Shown here one piece after another: positions 1 through 5,826 of a stretch of DNA of 6,010 nt. Positions within the stretch are counted from its first letter, which is position 1. Every line of letters begins with the position of its first letter. The notes beneath the pieces were generated by a model. It did no database searches and was not told the origin of the DNA. It saw only the letters and a list, made by a program, of their open reading frames with translations. The position numbers were made by a program, and so were the translations under genes. Source of the stretch: Oscillospiraceae bacterium (GTDB lineage Bacteria > Bacillota > Clostridia > Oscillospirales > Acutalibacteraceae); the NCBI GenBank assembly GCA_031267335.1, contig JAIRZH010000050.1, positions 1 through 6,010 of the forward strand. The letters run 5' to 3'.

Positions 1-24
1 AAGTAAATACGTGAAGCTAAAAAA

Positions 25-184
25 GAGCCTGTCTAATATTTCTAAGCAATACAGATTTAACGATAAAATTTTTAAAATTCAAAGTGTGAGGAAAGCAAAT
101 ACTGACGTATTTAACTGACGAGCAATACAGAATTTTAAAAATTTTAGTTAAATATGTGTTGCTAAAGAGATTTTAGACAGGATC
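25..184. mobile_element. MITE family A, copy 1 (160 bp fold-back element)
   Basis: A short non-coding element with inverted ends. The left end reads GAGCCTGTCTAATATTTC. The right end, read on the other strand, reads GATCCTGTCTAAAATCTC, and the complementarity continues inward (AAGCAATAC against TAGCAACAC), so the unit folds into one long imperfect hairpin. A second copy of about the same length lies at 3488-3636, and a reversed partial copy at about 2467-2536. There is no coding capacity, so it would need a transposase supplied in trans. The right flank is TAA; the left flank (AAA) does not match it cleanly. The right end abuts a truncated B element exactly at a TAA that also exists inside the intact B copy, so A probably inserted into B. 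Confidence 0.8.
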
Positions 185-283
185 TAAATTTTTTCACAAT
201 ACGTCAGTATTGTAAAAAAATTTTCCTTATCTAAACCAAAAATTACTTGAAATTTTGTTATTTCAAATAGTAGAAACAGGCCC
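185..283. repeat. MITE family B, right part only
   Basis: This stretch matches the right 60 percent of the intact B element at 5467-5626. It contains the central inverted repeat ACAATAC/GTATTGT, the block CAAAAATTACTTGAAATTTT, and the terminal AGTAGAAACAGGCCC followed by TA. The left part is missing and its place is taken by MITE A, which ends at 184. The terminal repeat differs from the intact one in two bases (TAGTAGAAACAGGCCC against TAGTGGGAACAGGCCC), so this is an older, degenerate copy. Confidence 0.75.
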
Positions 284-349
284 TAATAATTGAATTTTGC
301 AGAAAATAAAATATCACGTAAATTTACAAGTTTCTCAGAACTTGTTCAC

Positions 350-492
350 GTTAAACTCGTAAACACAACTTTTGGTAATTTTTTGGCATATTTTTGCTTA
401 TTTTACTTGTTTGGGCGCTATTTGAATAAGCGTAAAACACCAAAACATACCCAAAAATTACCTAAAATTTGTATTTGTTTGTTTTACTATTT
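350..492. repeat. MITE family C, copy 1 (fold-back repeat)
   Basis: An imperfect palindrome centred near 423, on CGCTATTTGAATAAGCG. The left arm has CACAACTTTTGGTAATTTTT and the right arm, read on the other strand, ACAAATTTTAGGTAATTTTT, with further pairing outward. A diverged homologue with the blocks CCGTAAACACAAATTTTGG and CAAAAATTACCTAAAAATTT lies at about 3227-3388. The edges are approximate because the flanks have diverged and no clean target duplication was found. A 75-codon open frame at 290-517 is an accident of this low-GC repeat, with no ribosome binding site and no protein-like pattern. The rest of 284-519 shows no other gene. Confidence 0.6.
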
Positions 493-519
493 GAAAAAGC
501 TTCGTTTCCACAAGTGAGC

Positions 520-2271
520 CTATTTTTTTAAAATGCCAAAAATGCATGAAAATCTTGAAAACTTCTTTTTGAAAGGAAAGACTTCTAAATCATTTTTGTC
601 TATAGTTTTCGTGACGAATAATGATATCAAATAAATAATGCCGGCTAACGAAATAGAAGTTAATGTCGCAATTTTAGGCGCAATTAATTGCGAAATAAAA
701 TTATAAGAAGTGTACGCAGCTATAGCACAGCATATACTGCAAAATGCAGGTTTAAACAGTATAGAAAATAAATTTATAGTAATATGGGTTATTGTGTGAA
801 TTTGATAAATCAACACACTACATATAAAAAAATAACAAATTAATGTAGAAATATTAGCACCATGTATATTTATTTCAGGTATACTAATTAAAATATAATT
901 TAAAATAGTTTTTGCAAGTAACCCCACGGCTAAAATTTTTAATGGTATATCCGGGCGCCCTGCTGCTTGCAAAATACTGCATAGCGACGTACTTATAGAA
1001 ACAAAAATTATTGCAATTCCTGCTAAAATTATAATTTGCGAAGCAATATATGATTCATTTTTTGAACCGTATATTAAATTTAATATTGGGCAAGACAAGG
1101 CAGCTAGACCCATGCCACAAGGCATTGCAATTAAAACGGTTATTTTAAATATCGATTCCACAGCTTTTTTAATTTTTAATCTGTTTTTTTTTATTAAAAT
1201 TTCTGTCATCATAGGCAAAGCATTTATTGATATTCCTTGTAAAAAAGTAGGTATTAACATGGTTATAGTGGTCATTGTTCCGAAGCATCCCCATAAAAAC
1301 ACATGAACTGTTCCATTATTGATATTATCTTGTGGTATTAAACCAGAAAAACAATTTATTAAAATTAAAGGCGAAACATTTGCGATATGATTTAATCTGT
1401 TTTGTATGATAATTGAATCTATTGCACCTGATAAATTAGTTATAATCGCGCCTAAACCAATTGGAATAGCAAGTTTTAACAAATCTTTTATAATTATTTT
1501 GGTTGATAAAGTTTCTGGTGATTTTTCAATTTTATATTCAGGGATAATTTTTTTCAGTTTTAAATGTTTAATATACATGTATAAATATCCAAAAAAAGCA
1601 GCTATTGTAATCCCTAAAATCGCTCCAGCAGCCCCAAAAGCAACAATTAAACTTTTGGCCATCTCTGGGCTTGATGGATGAAACCCGAATACTGTTTTAT
1701 GACGCAAAAACTCATTATTAGCTTTGTTTAACGTAAAGTATGCTAGAGCAAGGCCAAAAACCACTTTGCCTATTGCTTCGACTACTTCCGAAACAGCTGT
1801 AGGTATCATATTGCGCATTCCTTGATAATAACCTTTATATATAGACATCAAACACACAAATAATACAGTTGGTGCCAATAAAAAAATCGAATAAATTACA
1901 TTGGGCGAATTTGTGAATTTTGCAAACGGATAAGCACAAATCATCATTAAAGTAGTTCCAAAAATACCTGTGAATATAAATATATAGGTTGATAATTTAC
2001 GAATTTTTTCAATATCTTTAAATTTATTTTCAACCATTTTTTCTGAAACCATTTTTGATACAGCAAGTGGTAATCCTACTGTGGAGAGTGCATAAATTGG
2101 ATTATATAAATTATAAGCGGAATTAAAATAACCATACCCTTCGGCACCTAAAATAGCTACTAAAGGTATTTTAAAAACAGCACCTAAAATTTTTGTTATC
2201 AACATTGCTAACATAATAATAATTGTACCTTTTGCGAACGATTGGGTGACTTGTTTATTGCATTTATTCAT
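520..2271 (-). CDS. SpoVB/MurJ-type lipid flippase (polysaccharide biosynthesis protein, MOP superfamily)
   Basis: A 583-residue integral membrane protein of the MATE/MOP superfamily, in the SpoVB/YtgP/MurJ branch. Known members flip undecaprenyl-linked cell-wall or polysaccharide precursors across the cytoplasmic membrane. About 14 hydrophobic segments run through the chain. Branch-typical motifs are visible: GAEGYGYFNSAYNLYNPIYA near 42-61, GLPLAVSKMVSEK near 66-78, GYYQGMRNMIPTAVSEVVE at 147-165, LQAAGRPDIPLK at 434-445, and NYILISIPEINIHGANIST near 458-476. The start at 2271 is chosen because AAGGAG lies 13 bases ahead (2285-2290). The frame stays open to an ATG at 2376, but that extension runs into a MITE B remnant and adds 35 non-family residues. 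The stop at 520-522 lies close to MITE C. It could be a sporulation (SpoVB-like) or a peptidoglycan (MurJ-like) flippase; the sequence alone does not decide. Confidence 0.9.
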   Translation of the reverse strand: MNKCNKQVTQSFAKGTIIIMLAMLITKILGAVFKIPLVAILGAEGYGYFNSAYNLYNPIYALSTVGLPLAVSKMVSEKMVENKFKDIEKIRKLSTYIFIFTGIFGTTLMMICAYPFAKFTNSPNVIYSIFLLAPTVLFVCLMSIYKGYYQGMRNMIPTAVSEVVEAIGKVVFGLALAYFTLNKANNEFLRHKTVFGFHPSSPEMAKSLIVAFGAAGAILGITIAAFFGYLYMYIKHLKLKKIIPEYKIEKSPETLSTKIIIKDLLKLAIPIGLGAIITNLSGAIDSIIIQNRLNHIANVSPLILINCFSGLIPQDNINNGTVHVFLWGCFGTMTTITMLIPTFLQGISINALPMMTEILIKKNRLKIKKAVESIFKITVLIAMPCGMGLAALSCPILNLIYGSKNESYIASQIIILAGIAIIFVSISTSLCSILQAAGRPDIPLKILAVGLLAKTILNYILISIPEINIHGANISTLICYFFICSVLIYQIHTITHITINLFSILFKPAFCSICCAIAAYTSYNFISQLIAPKIATLTSISLAGIIYLISLFVTKTIDKNDLEVFPFKKKFSRFSCIFGILKK

Positions 2272-2284
2272 TATTATATTTATT

Positions 2285-2290
2285 CTCCTT
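2285..2290 (-). promoter_or_regulatory. Shine-Dalgarno site of the flippase gene
   Basis: AAGGAG read on the minus strand, 13 bases ahead of the ATG at 2271. The spacing is longer than usual, but it is the only good site near the 5' end, and it rules out the ATG at 2376 as the real start. Confidence 0.6.
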
Positions 2291-2361
2291 ATTTTTTGTT
2301 TTGCATAAATAATATTTACGAAAAGCTTGATAATTTTAATACAAAAATTTTTAATATTAAT

Positions 2362-2466
2362 AGTGTCTGTTCCCATTGCCCAACTATAAATTCAGTAATT
2401 TTTGATTTATATTACGTTAAATTTTCTTATAATATGGCAGTTTTTTTTTAAAAAAATTTCCCTTAT
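2362..2466. repeat. MITE family B, left two-thirds
   Basis: The segment begins with GTCTGTTCCCATTG, a degenerate form of the B end GCCTGTTCCCACTA. It continues with CAGTAATTTTTGATTTATA, TACGTTAAATTTTCTT and a poly-T/poly-A centre up to CCCTTAT, matching the intact B copy from about 5470 to 5575 in the same order. The right end is missing: the sequence switches to a reversed piece of MITE A. The element sits upstream of the flippase gene, so that gene's promoter must lie in or beside it. I could not find a convincing promoter there. Confidence 0.7.
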
Positions 2467-2536
2467 TTCGTCAGTTAAATACGTTAGTATTTGTTTTACT
2501 CGCGTTTTAAAAATTTTTATCATAAATCGTTGCGTT
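2467..2536 (-). repeat. Reversed interior fragment of MITE family A
   Basis: CGTCAGTTAAATACGTTAGT followed by ATTTGTTTT, and later TTTTAAAAATTTTTATC, match the reverse complement of the interior of MITE A copy 1 (about 60-117). Neither A end is present. The fragment joins a truncated B element on its left and the D stem-loop repeat on its right. The right edge is approximate. Confidence 0.6.
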
Positions 2537-2602
2537 TTTAAATTGCTAATATGAATTCCTCGCCCCTGCATAATATATAAATGTGGAGCGAAGAAGGAAA
2601 AT
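2537..2602. repeat. Repeat D, copy 1, with GC-rich stem-loop
   Basis: It shares TTAAATTGCTAATATGAATTC and the following CTCGCCC block with a second copy at about 5762-5826. The arms 2556-2566 and 2585-2595 form an 11-bp stem with an 18-base loop. Read on the minus strand (UUCUUCGCUCC/GGGGCGAGGAA) all 11 positions pair, two of them as G-U. On the plus strand these two become A-C mismatches. On the minus strand the stem begins about 10 bases after the stop codon of the 187-residue gene. No U-run follows, so it is not a classical terminator, though it could protect the 3' end of that mRNA. It is GC-rich compared with its surroundings. Confidence 0.55.
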
Positions 2603-2604
2603 TT

Positions 2605-3168
2605 TTAAAAAAATATTGCTGTAAGCATAAATATAGTAAATTCTACAAGCGCAGAAATTAAAGATCCGTTGGTGACTTTAACCATAAATTCTTTTTCTAA
2701 ATCTAGTTGTTTAGCTATTTCTCCTCCGGCTAAATTAATCGATTGAATAGCATCAGAAGCGAATTTATTTTCTTCTGGAATTTGAACATTACCAACTATT
2801 TTTTCGGCGGCAAAACCGAAAACATCTTTAATTATTTTATTTCTATTAAATCTAAAAATCTCAGTCGTAAGAAATTTTCCTACTAGTGGAATACATTCTA
2901 AAATTTTTAACCATTCAAGGAAAAAATAAATTTTTGTCAAACAACCAGCAGCTACTAAAAATATTTTTAAAATGCCTTTTAATATTCCAACTTTCTGTTT
3001 TTCATTTTTTTTAGTTTTTTGTTTTTTGTCTTTTTGATTTTTTTGTATATAAACAATCTGAGGTGCCACTCCTTTTGCAAATATTACATCAAAAAAATTA
3101 TTGCAACTATAAACAAATACCAATAACAATATTAAAATTTTTTTAAAATTTAAACTTATCATTTTCAT
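2605..3168 (-). CDS. Unrecognised membrane-associated or secreted protein, 187 residues
   Basis: I do not recognise a family. Residues 1-32 look like an export signal: a Lys-containing start, the hydrophobic run ILILLLVFVYS, then FAKG as a possible signal peptidase I site. The Cys at 22 (VYSC) is a poor lipobox. Residues 43-58 are strongly basic (Lys/Gln runs). Hydrophobic, probably helical, segments lie near 63-77, 80-100 and 170-187, so the very C-terminus may be a membrane anchor. In between is a mixed amphipathic region (about 105-165). Two ATGs lie two codons apart, at 3168 and 3162; the first is preceded by a weak AAAGGT about 14 bases upstream. The gene is walled in by MITE remnants on both sides and has no operon partner. 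Regular hydrophobic patterning over 187 codons suggests a real gene, but its function is unknown. Confidence 0.6.
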   Translation of the reverse strand: MKMISLNFKKILILLLVFVYSCNNFFDVIFAKGVAPQIVYIQKNQKDKKQKTKKNEKQKVGILKGILKIFLVAAGCLTKIYFFLEWLKILECIPLVGKFLTTEIFRFNRNKIIKDVFGFAAEKIVGNVQIPEENKFASDAIQSINLAGGEIAKQLDLEKEFMVKVTNGSLISALVEFTIFMLTAIFF

Positions 3169-3190
3169 CTTTATATTTTGATACCTTTTT

Positions 3191-3484
3191 GTAGTAATTT
3201 TTGATTTATATTGCTTTTAAAAATTTGTTAATCATAAAACCCGTAAACACAAATTTTGGTTAATTTTTAACATCTTTTTTTGTTTATTTTCCTTGTTTGA
3301 TGCCAGCCGAGTAGAACCAAAATTATTAAAACATGCTCAAAAATTACCTAAAAATTTGTATTTTGATTTAATAAGAACAAGTTCTTAAATTCTCTTGTAA
3401 TACGGCAATATTATTTTAAAATTTTTGTTTGCCCAACCAAAAATTACTCAAAATTTTACAATTTTAGACAGTAGAAACAATCCC
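3191..3484. repeat. MITE family B copy split by a family C insertion
   Basis: The left piece (about 3191-3226) has GTAATTTTTGATTTATATTG, as in the left arm of the intact B copy. The right piece (about 3389-3484) has TTGTAATACGGCAATATTA, then CCAACCAAAAATTACTCAAA, and a degenerate end AGTAGAAACAATCCC followed by TA. Between them lies a C-family repeat. The outermost 35 bases or so of the left end are not recognisable and seem lost next to the start of the 187-residue gene. The right end is directly followed by MITE A. Confidence 0.65.
3227..3388. repeat. MITE family C, copy 2, nested in B
   Basis: The blocks CCGTAAACACAAATTTTGGT, TTTTTTTGTTTATTTTCCTT, AAAACATGCTCAAAAATTACC and AAAAATTTGTATTTTG follow in the same order as in copy 1 (350-492). 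The two arms are again complementary (ACAAATTTTGGTTAATTTTT against ACAAATTTTTAGGTAATTTTT). A small palindrome, AAGAACAAGTTCTT, lies near the right edge. It interrupts a B element, so it inserted after B. Edges are approximate. Confidence 0.6.
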
Positions 3485-3487
3485 TAA

Positions 3488-3636
3488 GAGCCTGTCTGAT
3501 ATTTCTGAGCAGTATGGATTTTATAATAAAATTTTTAAAATTTAAAGTGCGTTAAAGCAAATACTGACGCACTTGGCCAACGAGCAATATGATTTTTAAC
3601 TAAATATGTGTTGCTTAAGAGATATTAGACAGAATT
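3488..3636. mobile_element. MITE family A, copy 2 (149 bp) with TAA target duplication
   Basis: The left end is GAGCCTGTCTGATATTTCTG. The right end, read on the other strand, is AATTCTGTCTAATATCTCTT. TAA flanks both sides (3485-3487 and 3637-3639), as expected for a 3-bp target duplication; IS5-family elements are known to make short TNA or TAA duplications. The interior matches copy 1 (25-184) over most of its length, including GCAAATACTGACG and AAATATGTGTTGCT. The last 12 bases (3625-3636) are also the last three codons and the stop of the SCIFF maturase gene. Confidence 0.8.
3545..3574 (-). terminator. Possible terminator of the SCIFF operon inside MITE A
   Basis: On the minus strand AAGTGCGT (3574-3567) and ACGCACTT (3552-3545) form a perfect 8-bp stem with a 14-base loop, followed by TAAATTTTAAAAATTTT. 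It lies about 50 bases after the maturase stop codon. MITE A copy 1 does not have this perfect stem at the same place. The U-run is broken by A's, so the call is weak. Confidence 0.3.
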
Positions 3637-4974
3637 TAAAGCGCATTTTATCATAATAGCACATTCTACACGCTTTTTTTCTAATTCACAAAATATTTCA
3701 TACGGCTCTTTAATGTCATTATTGAACTTCCAATTATTTGCCGCGCATCCCCCACAACAATAAAATTTAGCCCAACATTCATTACATTTTTTAGTCGAAT
3801 ATATATTAGGTTTCGAAAATTCCTGTTTAAATTTTGAATGAAATTTGTTTTGAATACTGCTTGGATTATCAATATTGCCAAGCTTAAATTTTTTAACTCC
3901 TATGAACTGATGGCATGGATATGCATCTCCAGATGGATCTACAGCGAAATATTCATTCCCACAGCCGCAACCTTTAATACGTTTAATTATGCATGGGCCA
4001 TTTTCGAAATCAATTTTAAAATGAAAAAAATTTATATTTGAACCATTTTTTTTAAGATCGATAATTTTATTTGCCAATTTTTCATATTCTTCAAAAATTT
4101 TTTTCAAATCAGAATGTTTGATTGAAAGTTCAAAATTTTCATCTATAACTACAGGTTCAATTGAAATATTATTAAATCCAAGTTCATATATGCTTAATAC
4201 ATCTTTACAAAAATCAAGATTTTCCTTAGTGAAGGTTCCCCGAATATAATAATTTTTTCTATTTTTAATTATTTTTTGAAATTTCGGGACGATATCTTCA
4301 TAATAACCTGAGCCCGTAACGTCTACACGCATTAAATCGTTCACACTTCTTCTGCCATCGAGTGATAAAATCACACTAAATATTTCTCGATTTATAAAAT
4401 CAATTTTTTCATCATCTAATGCAATACCATTTGTAGTAATAGTAAATCTAAAATTTTTGTTATATTTTTTTTCGATACTTCTAGCATATTCAATTGTATT
4501 TTTTATAACTTCAAAATTTGTTAAAGGTTCACCGCCAAAAAAATCAACTTCTAAATTTTTGCGATTACCGCTTTCGGAGACTAAATAATCAATAGACTTA
4601 CGCGCAATAGAATCTGACATTAATTTATCTTTCGAATTAAAATTTTTAGCTGCAAAACAATACCGACACCTCAATTGGCAAGCATTAGAAACATTTAAAC
4701 ACATTGCTTTAAAAGGTGAATTTATTTGTTGTTTTAATTCTTCCGGTATTTCGTCATTTGATAATAAACGTTTGCTATCTATTAGATCGATTATTTCTAT
4801 TAATATATCTTTAACTTGTTTTTCGCCATATTTAGCAAATAAACTGTTCATTTTTTCAGGCGATTCAGCGAAAACGCAAAAAATATCATAAGCATCATCA
4901 TCCATTACATGAATCGCACCGCTATTAATGTCTAAAACTATATTGAAATCGCCTTGTTTATACTTGTGTATCAT
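3625..4974 (-). CDS. scfB: SCIFF thioether maturase (radical SAM/SPASM protein)
   Basis: A 449-residue cytoplasmic Fe-S enzyme that should form thioether bonds from Cys to another residue in the SCIFF peptide encoded just upstream (ranthipeptide maturase, CteB-like). Residues 1-90 form the small N-terminal domain that in CteB acts as the leader recognition element. The radical SAM motif C99-x3-C103-x2-C106 (ACQLRCRYCF) binds the 4Fe-4S/SAM cluster, and FGGEP at 146-150 is the SAM-binding motif. The C-terminal SPASM region carries the ligands for two auxiliary clusters: C328, C336, C338, C354, then C397-x2-C400-x5-C406-x3-C410 and C429. All expected motifs are present, and the start (MIHKYKQGDFNIVLD) is family-like. 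The ATG lies 3 bases after the precursor's stop with no clear ribosome binding site of its own, so translation is probably coupled. The last residues N-S-V and the stop come from a MITE end; the length is normal for the family. Confidence 0.93.
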   Translation of the reverse strand: MIHKYKQGDFNIVLDINSGAIHVMDDDAYDIFCVFAESPEKMNSLFAKYGEKQVKDILIEIIDLIDSKRLLSNDEIPEELKQQINSPFKAMCLNVSNACQLRCRYCFAAKNFNSKDKLMSDSIARKSIDYLVSESGNRKNLEVDFFGGEPLTNFEVIKNTIEYARSIEKKYNKNFRFTITTNGIALDDEKIDFINREIFSVILSLDGRRSVNDLMRVDVTGSGYYEDIVPKFQKIIKNRKNYYIRGTFTKENLDFCKDVLSIYELGFNNISIEPVVIDENFELSIKHSDLKKIFEEYEKLANKIIDLKKNGSNINFFHFKIDFENGPCIIKRIKGCGCGNEYFAVDPSGDAYPCHQFIGVKKFKLGNIDNPSSIQNKFHSKFKQEFSKPNIYSTKKCNECWAKFYCCGGCAANNWKFNNDIKEPYEIFCELEKKRVECAIMIKCALNSV

Positions 4975-4977
4975 AAA

Positions 4978-5142
4978 CTAAACTTGAGGATTTTCATGAT
5001 TTAAATCCGATTCGCACGACTGATTCGCAACAGTAACGGAAGTTTTGCATGCCGACTGGCATGAAGCTTGGCACTCACCACATCCGCAATCATGAATTGG
5101 TTTTTTTTGATTCCCATCACTAATAGTTTTAATATGTTTCAT
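4978..5142 (-). CDS. scfA: SCIFF ranthipeptide precursor, variant cysteine pattern
   Basis: A 54-residue peptide: the leader MKHIKTISDGNQKKPIHD, a Cys-rich core (residues 19-44) and a short acidic tail. MKHIKT and ECQASCQSACKTS...TVANQSCE are the signatures of the SCIFF family, the ribosomally made substrate of the adjacent maturase. The cysteines are at 19, 21, 24, 28, 32 and 43. The family consensus, from memory, has DCGECQ and KTSCT. Here there is DCGCGECQ and KTSVT, so one Cys is gained at 21 and one lost at 36, keeping the total at six. Cys32 and Thr37, the pair reported as thioether-linked in C. thermocellum CteA, are kept at exactly those positions. GTGGGG 9-10 bases ahead of the ATG is a moderate ribosome binding site. 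Roles suggested for such peptides include quorum sensing; nothing here tests that. No protease or exporter gene is adjacent. Confidence 0.92.
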   Translation of the reverse strand: MKHIKTISDGNQKKPIHDCGCGECQASCQSACKTSVTVANQSCESDLNHENPQV

Positions 5143-5439
5143 TTAAATTAACCCCACAAAATATAAATTTTAAAACTCAATACTTCTAAAATAATATTAG
5201 AAACGTCCAGACAGACTTTGATTAAGAAAAATTAAGTAAAAAATACCTAAAATTTAAAAAGAAATTGTAATTCAAACTTGAAATCAATGCCTGATAATCA
5301 TAATACACATTATTTTTGATAAAACAAGTATTTCAGGCCATAATAAGCAGACTTGTCTATCAATAAAAAAAGTTAAACTAAAAATTAAAATGAAAGAAAA
5401 AAACTAAATTAAAATAAAAATATAGTAAAGGCAGTAAAA
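5143..5439. other. AT-rich spacer between the SCIFF operon and the transposase remnant
   Basis: This divergent intergenic region must hold the promoter of the SCIFF operon (minus strand) and, originally, the left end of the insertion sequence (plus strand). No open frame of note and no A, B or C element is seen. GCAGACTTGTCTATC near 5347-5361 faintly resembles the A-family end GAGCCTGTCT and could be a decayed IS end; that is a guess. The part from about 5360 on is almost pure A/T. Confidence 0.4.
5300..5327 (-). promoter_or_regulatory. Weak promoter candidate for the SCIFF operon
   Basis: On the minus strand TTGTTT (5327-5322) and TATTAT (5305-5300) are separated by 16 bases. The -10 matches the consensus in five of six positions, the -35 in only three. 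It would give a leader of about 150 bases. In DNA this AT-rich such pairs arise by chance, so confidence is low. Confidence 0.25.
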
Positions 5440-5466
5440 ATGTTAATAGATATAAATGAGGTATTA

Positions 5467-5626
5467 GGGCCTGTTCCCACTACTGTTTAACGACCATATT
5501 TCGGTAATTTTTGATTTATACTACGTTAATTTTTTTTACAATACGTTAAGTATTGTAAAAAAATTTTCCTTATCCAAACCAAAAATTACTCGAAATTTTG
5601 TTATTTCAAATAGTGGGAACAGGCCC
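5467..5626. mobile_element. MITE family B, intact copy (160 bp, perfect 16-bp ends, TA duplication)
   Basis: The ends are GGGCCTGTTCCCACTA and its exact reverse complement TAGTGGGAACAGGCCC. TA flanks both sides (5465-5466 and 5627-5628). The whole element folds back: the left arm CGGTAATTTTTGATTTATAC against the right-arm complement GAGTAATTTTTGGTTTGGAT, with a perfect 14-bp central stem (5531-5544 with 5550-5563, loop GTTAA). It carries no gene. It sits within codon 9 of the transposase remnant: removing the element and one TA restores an open, family-like reading frame (EVL-VNKRLSQ). TA duplication is typical of IS630/Tc1-mariner transposases, which would then be the mobilising enzyme. Perfect ends make this the youngest B copy in the window. 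Confidence 0.88.
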
Positions 5627-5761
5627 TAGTAAATAAAAGATTAAGCCAAGCGATGTTAGGGGTAAGTAATATAGAATTCAAAAACACATTGCCAGAGTTT
5701 GAAAAAATATTGCTAGAAAAAGCGAAAGCAAAAAAACGTAAAAGAGCAGTAGGAGCAGGTT

Positions 5762-5826
5762 GTGTTCTTAAATTGTTGATATGAATTCTTCGCCCTGTGT
5801 ATTGCGTGGGGGCGAGGAAGTAAAGC
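5762..5826. repeat. Repeat D, copy 2, with GC-rich stem-loop
   Basis: It shares TTCTTAAATTGTTGATATG and AATTCTTCGCCC with copy 1 (2537-2602). The arms 5786-5795 (TTCTTCGCCC) and 5810-5819 (GGGCGAGGAA) pair over 10 positions on the plus strand, one of them G-U, with a 14-base loop. It lies at the junction between the N- and C-terminal parts of the broken transposase. Either a small element inserted here together with a deletion, or this is a recurring internal-deletion product of the IS. Confidence 0.55.

Noticed and set aside
290..517. 75-codon plus-strand open frame
   Set aside because: It lies over the C-family hairpin, has no ribosome binding site, and its sequence is the translation of a palindromic repeat.
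1112..1681. Plus-strand open frames of 64 and 91 codons
   Set aside because: They are antisense to the flippase gene; their hydrophobic composition is a shadow of its membrane helices.
2272..2376. N-terminal extension of the flippase by 35 residues
   Set aside because: The extension enters a MITE, is unlike the family, and a good AAGGAG supports the start at 2271.
2305..2395. Promoter-like pairs upstream of the flippase, such as TTGGGC with TAATAT
   Set aside because: The hexamers match poorly and the region is so AT-rich that -10-like hexamers are expected by chance.
2242..2451. 69-codon plus-strand open frame
   Set aside because: It spans the flippase start, its ribosome binding site and the B remnant on the opposite strand; no support as a gene.
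3681..4041. Short frames of 66 and 67 codons within the maturase
   Set aside because: They overlap the conserved SPASM coding region in other frames or on the other strand.
5531..5563. Perfect 14-bp stem with T and A runs as a terminator
   Set aside because: It is the centre of a fold-back transposable element, the stem is almost all A-T, and no gene ends there.
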